Assembly: GCA_001766655.1 (NCBI GenBank)
Contig: MJCC01000007.1
Span: 241,275 to 305,274, forward strand
Source of the DNA: Phytomonas francai
Taxonomy: Eukaryota > Euglenozoa > Kinetoplastea > Trypanosomatida > Trypanosomatidae
Reading direction: 5' to 3'
DNA length: 64,000 nucleotides
The notes below the pieces were generated by a model, which did no database searches, was not told the origin of the DNA, and was given only the letters and a program-made list of their open reading frames with translations. A program made the translations under genes and the position numbers. This document shows positions 38,983 to 49,033 of this stretch, one piece after another. Position 1 is the stretch's first letter; every line of letters begins with the position of its first letter.

Positions 38983-39681
38983 ATGCTTCAATCTTCGTTC
39001 GTATTGCGCTTTTCGACGTTTGCGTTAAACCCCGAGACGTCGAGGGCCCCGCATGGCCCGCCGCGAGGTCTTATCAATCGATACATCTCCATGGGGCTCC
39101 CGCCGTGGGCGGCCTGGTGCAATAAAGTGAATCGCTACTCCCTCTACCGTATGTCTGACGTGAAACCACGGTCATTTCTTCCAAAGTACCCCCATAAGAT
39201 GGATGTGATTTGGCTGAATGAGCGGGTGCGAGAGCGGGTGAGGACGTCGCGGCAGGTTCAGCACGTTTACCGGCAGCTTAAGTACCCGTATGTGAAGACA
39301 GGCATTCATTACAGCGATATCCTCGATCACTGGGTGCAGGTTCCCATGGTAGAGGCGGCCATGTTTGAGGTAGAAAAGGATGGTGGGTTTGATAACTTTA
39401 TTTTAAAACGCACAGGCCCCGAGCTTTGTTCAACTTACGGAGAGCGAATTAGACGTCATTTGCTTGTACGCCAAAAAGAAATTAAAAAGAACTTTGTCCT
39501 GGATCAGCACGCAAAGGCACTTTCGGATGCGGTGTACAAAGAACTAGTTCAAACTCAAAATGAGGAGGAGCTAAACTCGGTTATTGACAAGTATGGTATA
39601 GACGGTGAGAAGTTTAAGCGTTGCTTGGCGAAGCTCGTGCTAAGTGAAAGAAAACAGGAGAACCAACTTCAGGTGACCTAA
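38983..39681 (+). CDS. Mitochondrial large-subunit ribosomal protein bL28m
   Basis: A 232-aa protein with a mitochondrial-type leader (MLQSSFVLRFSTFALNP). Its middle reads GGFDNFILKRTGPELCS followed by GERIRRHLL, which resembles the bL28m block GGxDNYLLKTxxxxLxSxxGxxLRxxI of eukaryotic mitoribosomes. The upstream part (KYPHKMDVIWLN..., RTSRQVQHVY) is basic and would contact rRNA. The first ATG is 38983; a GTG at 38944 opens the frame. The C-terminal 55 residues are helical and charged, a lineage-specific extension. Assignment is by motif and could not be checked by search. Confidence 0.75.
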   Translation: MLQSSFVLRFSTFALNPETSRAPHGPPRGLINRYISMGLPPWAAWCNKVNRYSLYRMSDVKPRSFLPKYPHKMDVIWLNERVRERVRTSRQVQHVYRQLKYPYVKTGIHYSDILDHWVQVPMVEAAMFEVEKDGGFDNFILKRTGPELCSTYGERIRRHLLVRQKEIKKNFVLDQHAKALSDAVYKELVQTQNEEELNSVIDKYGIDGEKFKRCLAKLVLSERKQENQLQVT

Positions 39682-40001
39682 TCTTCGTGTAGAATGGGAT
39701 CAAGAAGGAAATAGGCGAACAAACACCATATAACGCCTCTTCTTCTTTCTCTCGTGCGGTGGCTCCTAGAGGGATTCCTGACCTATGATTAACAAACTTA
39801 TGTGGTCTTACTTGTTTTTTTCAGCAACTATGATCATGGGATGTTTTGCATACTCTTAACCCTTTTTCCCTTTTTTGACATTATCACAACTAATCCAAAA
39901 AATAGCACAAGTTGAAATAAAATCTCGATCTCATATTCACAAATATACATATATAAATCAATATATTGAGAATATTGCCATCCGCAGCATCAATCACAAA
40001 A
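39682..40001. other. Spacer
   Basis: No gene on the + strand. T-rich sequence at about 39862-39878 is the candidate acceptor region for the SGT gene. Confidence 0.55.
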
Positions 40002-41213
40002 ATGGACCAAAGAAACGAGACTATCACTGAGGACCACAGGAAGTTTGTCTTCTCGTTTATTCGCATGCTGCAAAGGGTTAAGACTGATGACGTTGAGCGT
40101 TGTAAAGCTATCGTGCAAATGCTCGGCGAGGAATTCAAGGTGGACCCCGCTGGCCTGGGTGGGTTACATGACACCGGAGTGGATGCTCTGGAAGTGTTTA
40201 AAAAGGCTACCGGTAAACACAAAGCCCGAGATGCGATTGAGCAGGATGAAAAGTTTAAGTCATTTATTTCCCTTCTGGCGAGTAAGAATTACTTTAAGGA
40301 ACACAAGCCAGGCACCCCTGAGTACGAACAATTATTCGAAAAGGCTTGTGAAAAGTTCATTGAGCGGAACAACCCGTACGACGGCCTCACTGCTGAGCAA
40401 ATAAAGAATAAAGGTAACGAGCTCATGGGGCAGGCGAAGTACAAGGAGGCGATTGCGTGCTACACCAAGGCTATCGAGATGGAGCCGAAGAATGCCGTTT
40501 TCTTCGCCAACCGCGCCGCCGCGCACACGCACCTGAAGGACTATAGCAGTGCTATTATCGACTGCGAGCAGGCCATTGTGATCAACCCGAACTACTCAAA
40601 GTCCTTCTCCCGCCTTGGGACCGCGCTTTTCTATCAGGAGAACTACGCTCGCGCCGCGGATGCGTTTGGCAAGGCCTGCGAGCTGGACCCCGGGAACGCG
40701 ACGTACAAGGCAGACCTCAAGCGCGCGCAGGAGAAGGCGGCCCCCCCGGCCGCGGCGGGGCCGTGGGGCGGCGGCGGCTTACCTGGGATGGGCGGGATGC
40801 CGGACCTCAGCCAGTTCGCGAGCCTCATGAACAACCCGCAGTTCATGGAGACCGCGCAGAATATGATGCAGAACCCCGAGTTCAGCAACCTCGTCCTCAA
40901 CATGGCGAGCCGCTTTGGGCAGGGCGGCTTCGACCCGGCCGAGATCCAGCGGCTCGGCGCGGAGTCGGCGCTGGGGATGCGCGAGGTGGACGAGGAAGGG
41001 AACGCCATCACCCCCTTCGGAAAGGTCTCACAGTCCGCGTTAGCGAAGCTGCAGGAGGAGGCCCGCGAGAACCCCAAGTTCGCCTCCATCATGGCGGATG
41101 TTCAGGCCAACGGGCCCGCCGCCTTTCAGAAGTACATGGGCGATCCGGATACGATGAATCTAATGCTAAAGTTTCATAACTTAGCCCTCTCGGGTAAATC
41201 AAATGAGAACTGA
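40002..41213 (+). CDS. SGT: Small glutamine-rich TPR protein (SGT/SGTA)
   Basis: A 403-aa cytosolic co-chaperone. An N-terminal helical dimerisation region comes first, then three TPR units in a row at about residues 115-220 (AEQIKNKGNELMGQAKYKEA, AVFFANRAAAHTHLKDY, SKSFSRLGTALFYQENY). A Gly/Met/Pro-rich linker (GGGGLPGMGGMPDL) and an Asn/Met/Gln-rich C-terminal region with NPQFMETAQNMMQNPEF follow. SGT binds HSP70/HSP90 C-termini through the TPRs and hydrophobic tail-anchored clients through the C-terminus. The carboxylate-clamp pattern looks present in the first TPR (K, N). GC rises from about 40440 to 41110 and the ends of the gene are ordinary. The first ATG is 40002; a TTG at 39966 opens the frame. 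Confidence 0.93.
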   Translation: MDQRNETITEDHRKFVFSFIRMLQRVKTDDVERCKAIVQMLGEEFKVDPAGLGGLHDTGVDALEVFKKATGKHKARDAIEQDEKFKSFISLLASKNYFKEHKPGTPEYEQLFEKACEKFIERNNPYDGLTAEQIKNKGNELMGQAKYKEAIACYTKAIEMEPKNAVFFANRAAAHTHLKDYSSAIIDCEQAIVINPNYSKSFSRLGTALFYQENYARAADAFGKACELDPGNATYKADLKRAQEKAAPPAAAGPWGGGGLPGMGGMPDLSQFASLMNNPQFMETAQNMMQNPEFSNLVLNMASRFGQGGFDPAEIQRLGAESALGMREVDEEGNAITPFGKVSQSALAKLQEEARENPKFASIMADVQANGPAAFQKYMGDPDTMNLMLKFHNLALSGKSNEN

Positions 41214-41682
41214 TGAAGAATGGTGTTATTTTCTTTTTAACAAATTTTCTCCATTCTATTTGGGACTGGAAATCTACCTGGGAAAAAGTATAGTATCATG
41301 CGCTATTATCTATATTTCTATTTTATTAGCATCTAAACTAATGCATAACATGAAGAGAACTGCGCATCTATGAATCGATTTGTCTATGCATATGTATAGA
41401 TAGATAGATATAAAGCAATTCACATGCACACTTATTTTGCGATCAAAAACTTTGGAATATGATCAAAGCACCGATTTCTTCCCTTTCCACTTTTCTTTTT
41501 TTTTTAAAGAACAGATATTCTTGGTGTGTGACTTCTTTTTCGTATTCCAGGGGGGTCATTGTATTTACACCTGGCAAGGTGTAGTTCTCTAAGGGCTTTA
41601 TTTATATAGGCGGGATAGTGATACAAAAAGAAGGGAGGGCATTCTGTCAACGCCTATCCTAACTTTAAGCTCTTACGGTGTG
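41214..41682. other. Spacer
   Basis: No gene. A short ATAG repeat lies at about 41397-41411. The best acceptor is the tract at 41475-41505 followed by AG at 41508-41509 or 41513-41514. Confidence 0.6.
41475..41514 (+). promoter_or_regulatory. Polypyrimidine tract and trans-splice acceptor
   Basis: A 31-nt pyrimidine-rich tract broken by one A leads to two AG sites at 41508-41509 and 41513-41514, upstream of the GRAM-domain gene (ATG 41683). Confidence 0.6.
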
Positions 41683-43719
41683 ATGGCGGCGCCGAAATCG
41701 ATGAAGGGCAACGCCCTTGGCGGACTGCACACCGAGTTTGTCCGGCACGTTGACTCGTTAAAAGGTAGTGTCATTAGTATTATGGATCATTTTGGGCAGC
41801 TCACCGTTTGTTTTCAGCGCGCCTTGGAAATGGAGCAGGGGTGTGCGCGCACGTTGGTCGACGCGTCTGTGCAGCTCTCGAAAGACCTCAGGACCGTGAG
41901 TGGCACGTTTCTTGAGTGTTTGTCGGACTTAGCTACGATGGGAGAGGCTATGAAGTCGGTCGCAGAGACGAGCCCGGACACGGCGTCTGCGTTGATGGTG
42001 AACTTGTACAGCACGTGTTTCCGGCAAATGAAGGCGTATTTTTGCGATACTGGTGATAAATTTACGCGATGCGGCGACCTCCTGGAAAAGGGTAAAATTG
42101 CCTTTTACAAGGACGGTTTCGCCGCCAGCGGGAGGGAATCTTCCCGACGGTTCTCGATCGCCACGGCGCCCCAGGACCTCAAGCGTAGTAGTATCACCCA
42201 CGAGATCCCGGAGAGGTCTGAAACGGCGTTTCACGACGACACCCCCGCGAGGGCCGAGGGCGCGGGCGATTACTTTTTCGACCCGTCGATGCCCTTGCCC
42301 TTCGGGGACGAGGAGGCGAAGGAGCTCGAGGCCGCCCCGACAACCGCCCCCTTCCCGCGGCCGACCGCGTCCGACGGCGGCAGGTCTGAGGTCGAGTTCC
42401 TTTCCTTCCCCGCGGACGGCTCCCCGCGGGCGAGGGCGCGGGGCCTGTTGGAGGAAAAGGACGCCGCCGCCCCCCCCCGCCATGGGCCGGAGCCGGCGTA
42501 CGTGCAGGTCAGCACCACCGTCGAGGACGCGCTCGGCCCCCTCGTCCTGGCCCACCGCCCCACGCAGTTCTCGGAGGTCGAGGCGATGCTCGGACAGGCG
42601 CCGGTGGCCGTGTACTACCTCGAGCTCCCGCGGCCGGGCAGCCTCGCGCACTTCATCGTGAAAAACTACTTCGACGTGGACGAGGGCGTGCGGGCGGAGC
42701 TCCTGTGCGGGGTGCTGGAGACGGACCGCGTGGAGGTGGAGCTGCTGGGGTCGACCGCCGGCGAGGTCGTCGCGGGGGGCGGGGGGGACCTCTCGTGGGT
42801 CCCTTCCTGCGCGTGGCGCTCGAGCGCGAACGAGGACCACACGCGGCTCTTCTACACGATGTACACGCTGATCGAGCAGGCCCAGAGCTCCACCCGCATG
42901 GCGCTCGTCCAGGACGCGCTGGTCTGCGCGGGCGGTGCGCGGGTGGAGATGCTGCACGTGGTGGGGCTTCTCGACGCGGTGCCGCGGTACGCGAAGGTGA
43001 GCGTGTACACGACCTCGCCGAAGGGCACCGCGGGGGCCGGGAAGGCGGCCACCATCGCGAGCCTCACGCGGCGTAGCTTCCGCCAGCTCGGCTTCCTGGA
43101 GGCCGACGAGAGGGCGGTGCGGGAGGCGGTGCGCGGCGCGGTCGGGACCTACACCGGCGCCCCGCCGGACGACGCGAGCGAGGACGGCGACCCCTCGTCG
43201 ATTTTCCTCTCCACCGTACAGTTTGCCTCGCTCGACGAGCCCGGTGAGGGCGCGGCGGGGGCGAATTATAGCATTCGCGATGTGGTGCGGGGGGGGATGG
43301 GGATGCTCCGGGCCCCCTTGACGCTGGGCCGCGCGGTCGGCGAGGCCGTTCTCGACGCGACGGGTGTGAGCGATGCGGTGCGCACTAGTGTCGAAAACTT
43401 GTTTCGCAAATCGTTACCTGGGTTGAGTGACGAGAAGATTATAGATTTTTTTAACGCCGCGTGGGTGGAGAATGGGACCCCGAAGCAGGGCTACTTGTAC
43501 ATCACTGAGCACTGGGTGTGTTTTATGAACCCCGAATGTGACGCTCATTTTGCAATTGAGCTGGATGAGATCAAGGATATCCAAAAGTCTAAATCGTCCA
43601 AAGTTCTCAACAATACGATTAACATCACTACCCATCTTGGCGAGGAGTATTTTCTCACCGGATTCCTCAAGCGTGATCATACATATTCATTGCTTATGAA
43701 TCATTGGATAAAGGGATAA
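41683..43719 (+). CDS. GRAM-domain protein with BAR-like N-terminus
   Basis: A 678-aa protein. Residues ~10-150 are helical and resemble an AH/BAR-type domain (repeated Leu/Val heptads, for example FQRALEMEQGCARTLVDASVQLSKDL). Residues ~180-290 are disordered and acidic/Pro rich. Residues ~290-500 look like a globular alpha/beta domain of unknown type; a VASt-like lipid-binding fold is possible. Residues ~570-678 form a GRAM domain: FFNAAWVENGTPKQGYLYIT, HWVCFMNP, then IELDEIKDIQKSK and HTYSLLMNHW. GRAM proteins bind phosphoinositides or lipids at membranes and contact sites. Here GRAM is C-terminal, unlike sterol transporters where it precedes VASt. ATG 41683 directly follows a GTG. GC is very high from about 42100 to 43400 and drops exactly where GRAM begins. 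Confidence 0.82.
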   Translation: MAAPKSMKGNALGGLHTEFVRHVDSLKGSVISIMDHFGQLTVCFQRALEMEQGCARTLVDASVQLSKDLRTVSGTFLECLSDLATMGEAMKSVAETSPDTASALMVNLYSTCFRQMKAYFCDTGDKFTRCGDLLEKGKIAFYKDGFAASGRESSRRFSIATAPQDLKRSSITHEIPERSETAFHDDTPARAEGAGDYFFDPSMPLPFGDEEAKELEAAPTTAPFPRPTASDGGRSEVEFLSFPADGSPRARARGLLEEKDAAAPPRHGPEPAYVQVSTTVEDALGPLVLAHRPTQFSEVEAMLGQAPVAVYYLELPRPGSLAHFIVKNYFDVDEGVRAELLCGVLETDRVEVELLGSTAGEVVAGGGGDLSWVPSCAWRSSANEDHTRLFYTMYTLIEQAQSSTRMALVQDALVCAGGARVEMLHVVGLLDAVPRYAKVSVYTTSPKGTAGAGKAATIASLTRRSFRQLGFLEADERAVREAVRGAVGTYTGAPPDDASEDGDPSSIFLSTVQFASLDEPGEGAAGANYSIRDVVRGGMGMLRAPLTLGRAVGEAVLDATGVSDAVRTSVENLFRKSLPGLSDEKIIDFFNAAWVENGTPKQGYLYITEHWVCFMNPECDAHFAIELDEIKDIQKSKSSKVLNNTINITTHLGEEYFLTGFLKRDHTYSLLMNHWIKG

Positions 43720-44463
43720 ACACTAAGGGGCCCATAATAAAATTAGATTTCTAAATTGTCTTGCATTCACCTATAAATTGCACTTTGTGCCTATAAAAGA
43801 AATCATTTGTATGCATAATGAAATGATCTTTTTAAAATTTGTCCTATTTGCGTTTACTTGCATCTAATCCTTTTCATTTCTGTTTTATGTTGCTTCCTTT
43901 TAAACTCTTTGTGGTTCCACTATATGCACATATTCCTGTATGTGTACCTGTTGTTCCTTTTCCTAAGTGCCGCATTTTCTAGTGTATGGGTTTCTTATCG
44001 TATTCTTCCTCACTTCTTTTTTGACGCTTTCTGGGATTCATCCAAGTTTTCCAAATTTTGAGTTGACAGAGAAATTTAGTCAACTGAGAATAAAGGGTAT
44101 AAGGAAAAAAGAAACGAAGTAAAACGAGTTTTCGTACCCTTAATACAAATAACTCTAAAGCCGAACTTCTCCAAGGTATTCTAGTCCCGTGTTGCTCTAG
44201 GAGGCAACCCAAAGTTATATCAGAATATCTCTTCCACATACACACACACACATATATATATATACATAAACAACAGCTGTATTTATATTTCGTCCTTTCA
44301 CTTTTGCTACATTAGAGTCAACGTCGTGTTTCCGTATTAGTACTAAATTCGCTGTCTTTTCCCCCCCTTCCTCTCTTCCCATTTTCTCTCTGCCTGGAGA
44401 GAGCGATCCATAAGAAATAGGATCGTGCAGACGAAGCCGATCACCCCCACGGGGGAACGAACC
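43720..44463. other. Spacer
   Basis: AT-rich with a CA/TA run at about 44239-44264 and a strong CT tract at 44353-44390 (annotated). No gene seen on either strand. Confidence 0.6.
44354..44398 (+). promoter_or_regulatory. Polypyrimidine tract and trans-splice acceptor
   Basis: A mostly C/T stretch at 44354-44390 with few interruptions leads to AG at 44397-44398, 65 nt before ATG 44464. Confidence 0.6.
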
Positions 44464-46866
44464 ATGGAGACTCTTGTCAAGGCCTCAAGACGGAAGGGCT
44501 CTAGGGGAGCTCCAGGCAAACAAATTAAGAGGGTATCCGAAAAGTTAGAGCTACACCAACCAACCGGTCATGTTAGTCTACCTCAAGGGGAAGAGACATC
44601 AACACCGATCTCCAAGGAACCTGAGCGCATTGCGGCTGATCTCTTTAAACCTCACGAGCAAATGCTCATGATCCAGCCTTTAGCATCACCCAAGTTTCCC
44701 GTCCCCGAAGCTGAACGCTATAACATCAAGTATAAAAATGGGACTGCAGAATTCATAAATAATAGCAGCATGTCGGTTTCGAATTTAGTCAATGAGCCCG
44801 TTTCTAACGTGCCTGGACTATCAAAAACACCACATGCATTCAAACAGGCGGAGGTGCCAGAAGCTGGGAAGCCTTCGCCAGGCTGTAATAGTAGGCATGC
44901 AAGCCCTTTCAGAAGATTCAATGGAACTGACAAAGCTTGCAAACCCGCGCCTCCGGCGTCTGGTTCGCCCGTCATCCGTTTACAGAAGGAGTTGGAGCCC
45001 GTAAAAAGGCTCTCCAAGCTGGATCGAATTCGCAAATTAAGCGCCAAGCGTACTCCCGTGAACGACCTCGAGGGGGCCTACCAAGCTAATTTCTCCCCGG
45101 TAGATTCTAACCTTCGCATCGCCCTGGAGCCGAGTCCGCAGGGTCGTGGGCCGGATGGGGCTGCCGGACCTGCGCGGGTGCCCGGGAAGGAAAACGGCGC
45201 GCACGGCAACGCCAACGCGCCGCCGGAGGAGCCGCCCGGCGGGGCTGGCGGCGAGGCCGTCCGGCAGCCCCGCCGGCCCGCGCCCCGGCTGAAGGTGCGC
45301 GCGAACAACGCGAGCGGCGGGGCGGGGCTCGCGAAGAAGAGCCCGCGGCCGAGCAGCACCGAGTGCGGGGAGAGAAACCCGCCGCGGCCCTCGCGGGCGA
45401 GGCGAACGCCCTTGGCGAACGTGGCCCCGCGGGGCGGGGGAAGCGGCGGGAAGGAGGACCCAAGCCGCTCCCCGCGGGGCGGGGGCAGGAACCGCGGCGG
45501 GGTCCTCCCGCGGCTCGCCGTGGCCGATCGCCAGCGCGGCTCTCCCGGGAGCGATCGGGGCCGGAGCCCGCGGCTCAGCGTCGTCGAGCTCTCGGCCCGG
45601 CCCCACGGCGGCGTGGACGGGCGGGAGGTGAGCAAAGAGCGCGCGCGATCGCCGGGCGAGGGCGCCGCCCCGCGCGGCCCGCCCTCCTCGACGAACACGA
45701 AATTGGAGCGTCTTCAGCAGCAGCTGCAGAGCCAGGACGCGCAAATGCGCCAGCTCCGGCGGAAGGAGCGGAGCTGGGAGGAGCAGGTGAAGCAGCTCAA
45801 GGTGGAGCTCCGCAACGCCCGCGAGAAGGAGCGGGCCCTCTGCAAGATCGTCGGCATCGACCCGAAGCTGCCGAGGCGGGCGGAGACCGCGCCCGAGCCG
45901 CCCCTCGACCCGAAGGAAAAGCCGCACAACGACGCAGGCCTCGCCCAGCGGCCGCTCGATCTGCGGCGGTCGCCGCCAGCCGAGGGCGCGCGGCCGCGGG
46001 TCTGCGATAGGAAGCCGGACTTCCTCAAGGCGCACATCTTCTCTCGACAGACCTTTAGAGCCATCACGGCGCCGGAGCTACCGGAGCTGAGGTCCCAGAA
46101 GAACGACTCGTTTCTCAGGACAATGATACGGCCGCTGCAGAACACGCTGGTCCCCCCCAGCCCCGCGCAAGGCGACGGCGACGGCGACGAGGACCTCGCG
46201 CGCGAGGGGGTGGAGTCGCTGAAGTTGGCGTCGCTGAACACGCAGCAGACGGCGCTTTGCCTCGCGCACGAGACCGACGCGGAGGTGACGCCGGTCGGCA
46301 TTCACTTCGGCCACCTCATGCAGTTCGTCGACGCGCAGATCATCACCCAGCGGCAGGCTGAGGGGCTTTGGGATTTCCTCTGCGCTCGAAAGAACGCCGT
46401 CTACGAGGAGGCTGGCACGGAGGAGATCTGCGTGAGCGAGGTGGACGCGATTGGGGAGCCAACCTCGGGCAAAGCGACGAGAGGGGCTGTCATTCCTTTC
46501 TACAACGGCACCCCAAACCTGGCGCAGAGTCGTTCGCCGTTGCGGGAGTATGGTGCAGAACACGTTGAGTCTGTCCAACAGGTTCCAGTCCTCACCAAAG
46601 CCCTTCGCCGGAAAATCGAAGATTCGCATCTCAAGAACGCCCATCCCAAGATGTCACCATTACGTATTAAGAGGGAAGAGACCAACTTTGACGATGTGCC
46701 TCTTCACGGTAGCTCTGAGCTCGTCGCTGCGTCGAACTTTTCTTTGGTCTCAACAAGCAATGCGGTACATCCTGAATGTTGCTCCGACGAGTTAGAAAAG
46801 GCGACAGACGTCATTCACCTTCCGCAGTTTCAAACTAGTTTAGGTGAAACAGTGGGGTATACTTGA
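44464..46866 (+). CDS. Large basic protein with short coiled coil, GC-rich core
   Basis: An 800-aa protein of unknown function. Residues 1-200 are ordinary and Pro/Lys rich. Residues ~200-420, from GC-rich DNA starting near 45070, are Arg/Pro/Gly/Ala rich with repeated SPR- and RxPR-like motifs and probably disordered. Residues ~415-480 form a coiled coil (LERLQQQLQSQDAQMRQLRR and on). Residues ~600-670 hold a more ordered acidic segment (HFGHLMQFVDAQIITQRQAE near 615-635). Basic, Pro/Arg-rich proteins with a central coiled coil are often microtubule- or cytoskeleton-associated in kinetoplastids; this is inference. The first ATG is 44464; a GTG at 44425 opens the frame. Confidence 0.78.
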   Translation: METLVKASRRKGSRGAPGKQIKRVSEKLELHQPTGHVSLPQGEETSTPISKEPERIAADLFKPHEQMLMIQPLASPKFPVPEAERYNIKYKNGTAEFINNSSMSVSNLVNEPVSNVPGLSKTPHAFKQAEVPEAGKPSPGCNSRHASPFRRFNGTDKACKPAPPASGSPVIRLQKELEPVKRLSKLDRIRKLSAKRTPVNDLEGAYQANFSPVDSNLRIALEPSPQGRGPDGAAGPARVPGKENGAHGNANAPPEEPPGGAGGEAVRQPRRPAPRLKVRANNASGGAGLAKKSPRPSSTECGERNPPRPSRARRTPLANVAPRGGGSGGKEDPSRSPRGGGRNRGGVLPRLAVADRQRGSPGSDRGRSPRLSVVELSARPHGGVDGREVSKERARSPGEGAAPRGPPSSTNTKLERLQQQLQSQDAQMRQLRRKERSWEEQVKQLKVELRNAREKERALCKIVGIDPKLPRRAETAPEPPLDPKEKPHNDAGLAQRPLDLRRSPPAEGARPRVCDRKPDFLKAHIFSRQTFRAITAPELPELRSQKNDSFLRTMIRPLQNTLVPPSPAQGDGDGDEDLAREGVESLKLASLNTQQTALCLAHETDAEVTPVGIHFGHLMQFVDAQIITQRQAEGLWDFLCARKNAVYEEAGTEEICVSEVDAIGEPTSGKATRGAVIPFYNGTPNLAQSRSPLREYGAEHVESVQQVPVLTKALRRKIEDSHLKNAHPKMSPLRIKREETNFDDVPLHGSSELVAASNFSLVSTSNAVHPECCSDELEKATDVIHLPQFQTSLGETVGYT

Positions 46867-47360
46867 TGATCTTGTACTGTTTTGCTCCATGTTTCAAACG
46901 AAATGTTACACGAGGAAATGGGTAATATGTGATATTAGGAACGCTGGGGTGGGGTCGGGGGAATGCCAGAGGAAGGGGTGAAAAGGGAGGGGTAGGGTCT
47001 GGAGGGGGAAGGCTGCATGTCGAACCGTTTCGATTACTGTGTTTCGGAATCCCTTCATTCGGCCGAAATGTCCTAGACATTCTTTTTTTTTTTTTTTGCT
47101 GTATATCATCTACGCAATCGCCATTCTTTTCTTTTTTGACTTGGTTTACTTGGTCGCATTTCTAAAGCGTGGTATAGAATATCTATGTGTATATTTATTT
47201 AATTTACAAATGTATCACTTTAGTATTTTGACTAAAGGAAGGATGGTGCATAAGTTTCATATAGCAAGAATATATACATACAAAAGGGTGATGAATCGTC
47301 TTGGAAGCTTGCAGGTTTTGACGCCATTTTGTGAAGGGTCAATGAAAATGTAGCACAACT

Positions 47361-47395
<35 letters not shown>

Positions 47396-47442
47396 AAGCT
47401 CTTCTTCCCACCTTTTTTTATGTCATTAGGGATTCTTTCGAA
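46867..47442. other. Spacer with T17 and (TA)n
   Basis: No gene. It holds a G-rich patch at 46940-47010, a pyrimidine run at 47081-47097 and a TA run at 47365-47393 just before the next gene. Confidence 0.6.
47365..47393. repeat. (TA)14 microsatellite
   Basis: 29-nt TA run. In frame it would add a Tyr-Ile repeat to the next protein if the TTG at 47362 were used, which is one reason to prefer ATG 47443. Confidence 0.9.
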
Positions 47443-48489
47443 ATGCCTGTTGTTGATTGGCAGTCTAATCGAATAGACCTTAGTCATCAAGATGGCGCAG
47501 TGGACGCTTCAGTGTTAGAGCAATTGCGCCACGCGCTGCATCTCAACAAATTTTTCCTTCACCTAGACCTTTCTTACAACACGCTAGACGACGAATGTGC
47601 TTCGATGCTGTGCACGATCATAAAGGACAAAAACGCACTTAAAACCTTTTCTTTTGTGTCGTGCGGTATTACGGATAAGATTTTCACCTATCAGCTTGTT
47701 CCTGCGCTTTGCGCGCGTGGAGTGCAGATTGCACAACTGGATCTCAGCAAAAACGATGGGGTTACCGATAAAAGTATAGATGCAATTTGTCAGCTTCTTC
47801 GTGACGCCAACGTGCTCGATCTACGACTATCCAAGATCCAAATTAACGCTAAGAGCTCGAAAAAGCTTCTCAAGGCACTCGAGTGGAATACCACACTGGA
47901 GCACTTCGACCTGCCTTTCACTGTTGGCTTTGAGGTGTTGAATCGCACAAAACTGCTGCTGCGTCGGAACTTGCACCGGCGCAAAGAAACGAGCTTCCCG
48001 AAGATTTCGGACAACACCAAGGTATTGGTGCTGTCCGAGGACACGCCGTACAACACCGCGTCCTTGGAGAATTCTGAGCCGAGCAAATTTATGGAGTTGA
48101 AGATCCCGCCCGCTCCGCCGATTAGCTCACTCATGCGAAGCATGCTGACTCCTAATCGGCAGCACAAATTCCCTTATCTTGTTTCGAACCCCGAGGCTAA
48201 ACACGTTGGGGATAATGGGAAGGCCGCCAGATCACGATTCGCTTTCGCCGACTTTTCAAGAGGGTCTAGCGCCCGAGAGACTACAGACGCCAGCTTTCCA
48301 GACAGCTCGTCGGCGGTGCCTGCGAATTCGGAGTCGGCGCGGCGAGGGCAGTACTGGCGGCAGCGCCTACAGGATGTCCACGATACGTTGAATCTTAGCG
48401 ATCCAGACTCTCTCTCGCTTTCTCATTGGGCGGATCCCTCTATAAGCCGCTCTTTGAAATATCTTTGTATTTTAAACGGAACACTATAA
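47443..48489 (+). CDS. Leucine-rich repeat protein
   Basis: A 348-aa protein with ribonuclease-inhibitor-type leucine-rich repeats in residues ~15-165: HLDLSYNTLDDECASML, TFSFVSCGITDKI, QLDLSKNDGVTDKSIDAI, and DLRLSKIQINAKSSKKLL. The LxLxxNxLxDxxxxxL pattern is clear in the first and third. Residues ~180-348 are polar, Ser/Pro rich and probably disordered. Such short LRR proteins occur often in kinetoplastid flagella and cytoskeleton, but this is not proof of location. The start at ATG 47443 avoids translating the TA microsatellite. Confidence 0.8.
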   Translation: MPVVDWQSNRIDLSHQDGAVDASVLEQLRHALHLNKFFLHLDLSYNTLDDECASMLCTIIKDKNALKTFSFVSCGITDKIFTYQLVPALCARGVQIAQLDLSKNDGVTDKSIDAICQLLRDANVLDLRLSKIQINAKSSKKLLKALEWNTTLEHFDLPFTVGFEVLNRTKLLLRRNLHRRKETSFPKISDNTKVLVLSEDTPYNTASLENSEPSKFMELKIPPAPPISSLMRSMLTPNRQHKFPYLVSNPEAKHVGDNGKAARSRFAFADFSRGSSARETTDASFPDSSSAVPANSESARRGQYWRQRLQDVHDTLNLSDPDSLSLSHWADPSISRSLKYLCILNGTL

Positions 48490-49033
48490 AATGATTTTGG
48501 TGCATTTAGGGTCCCTGAGTAGAATAGGTTTTAGTTACTGTGGATCTATGAGGAAACTTGGCGCGATGTAATACAACAACTACTCGTTTTATTAAATTAT
48601 TTTCAGTGTTATTATTGTTTCTCTAACTCATACCCTGCGTTTTTTTAAACTCATTGTATTTTGGTTGCCAAATACTTGTATATTCTTGCTGTCTTGAAAT
48701 GTATACATTTTTACCCGCGTTCATGACTGAATATTGGATTAGCTGAATTTCAAAGAGTTGTCGTCACACATATACATTATGTATACGCGCCCATGTTCAG
48801 ATTTTTCACTGACGGTGCACTTTACAATCTATTTATGTGGTCTATTCTTCAGACTGGTAGTTTGATGGTGCTTATGCACTTGTTGTGTTGTTAAAGACTC
48901 CAACATAATGGGGTTGATTATGAAAGCTTTAAGACGGATTCTTGCTTTATCTACAGGTAAAGGTGCCCATGCTACTCTGAATACCTAGCAATTAGTTCCC
49001 AATAATAGAAGTTTAGCTTGGCTCCTACAGTAA
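48490..49033. other. Spacer
   Basis: AT-rich, nothing recognised apart from scattered T runs. Confidence 0.5.

Noticed and set aside
45037..46035. 332-codon minus-strand frame inside the 800-aa coiled-coil gene
   Set aside because: Same GC effect; no motifs and opposite to the direction of all genes.
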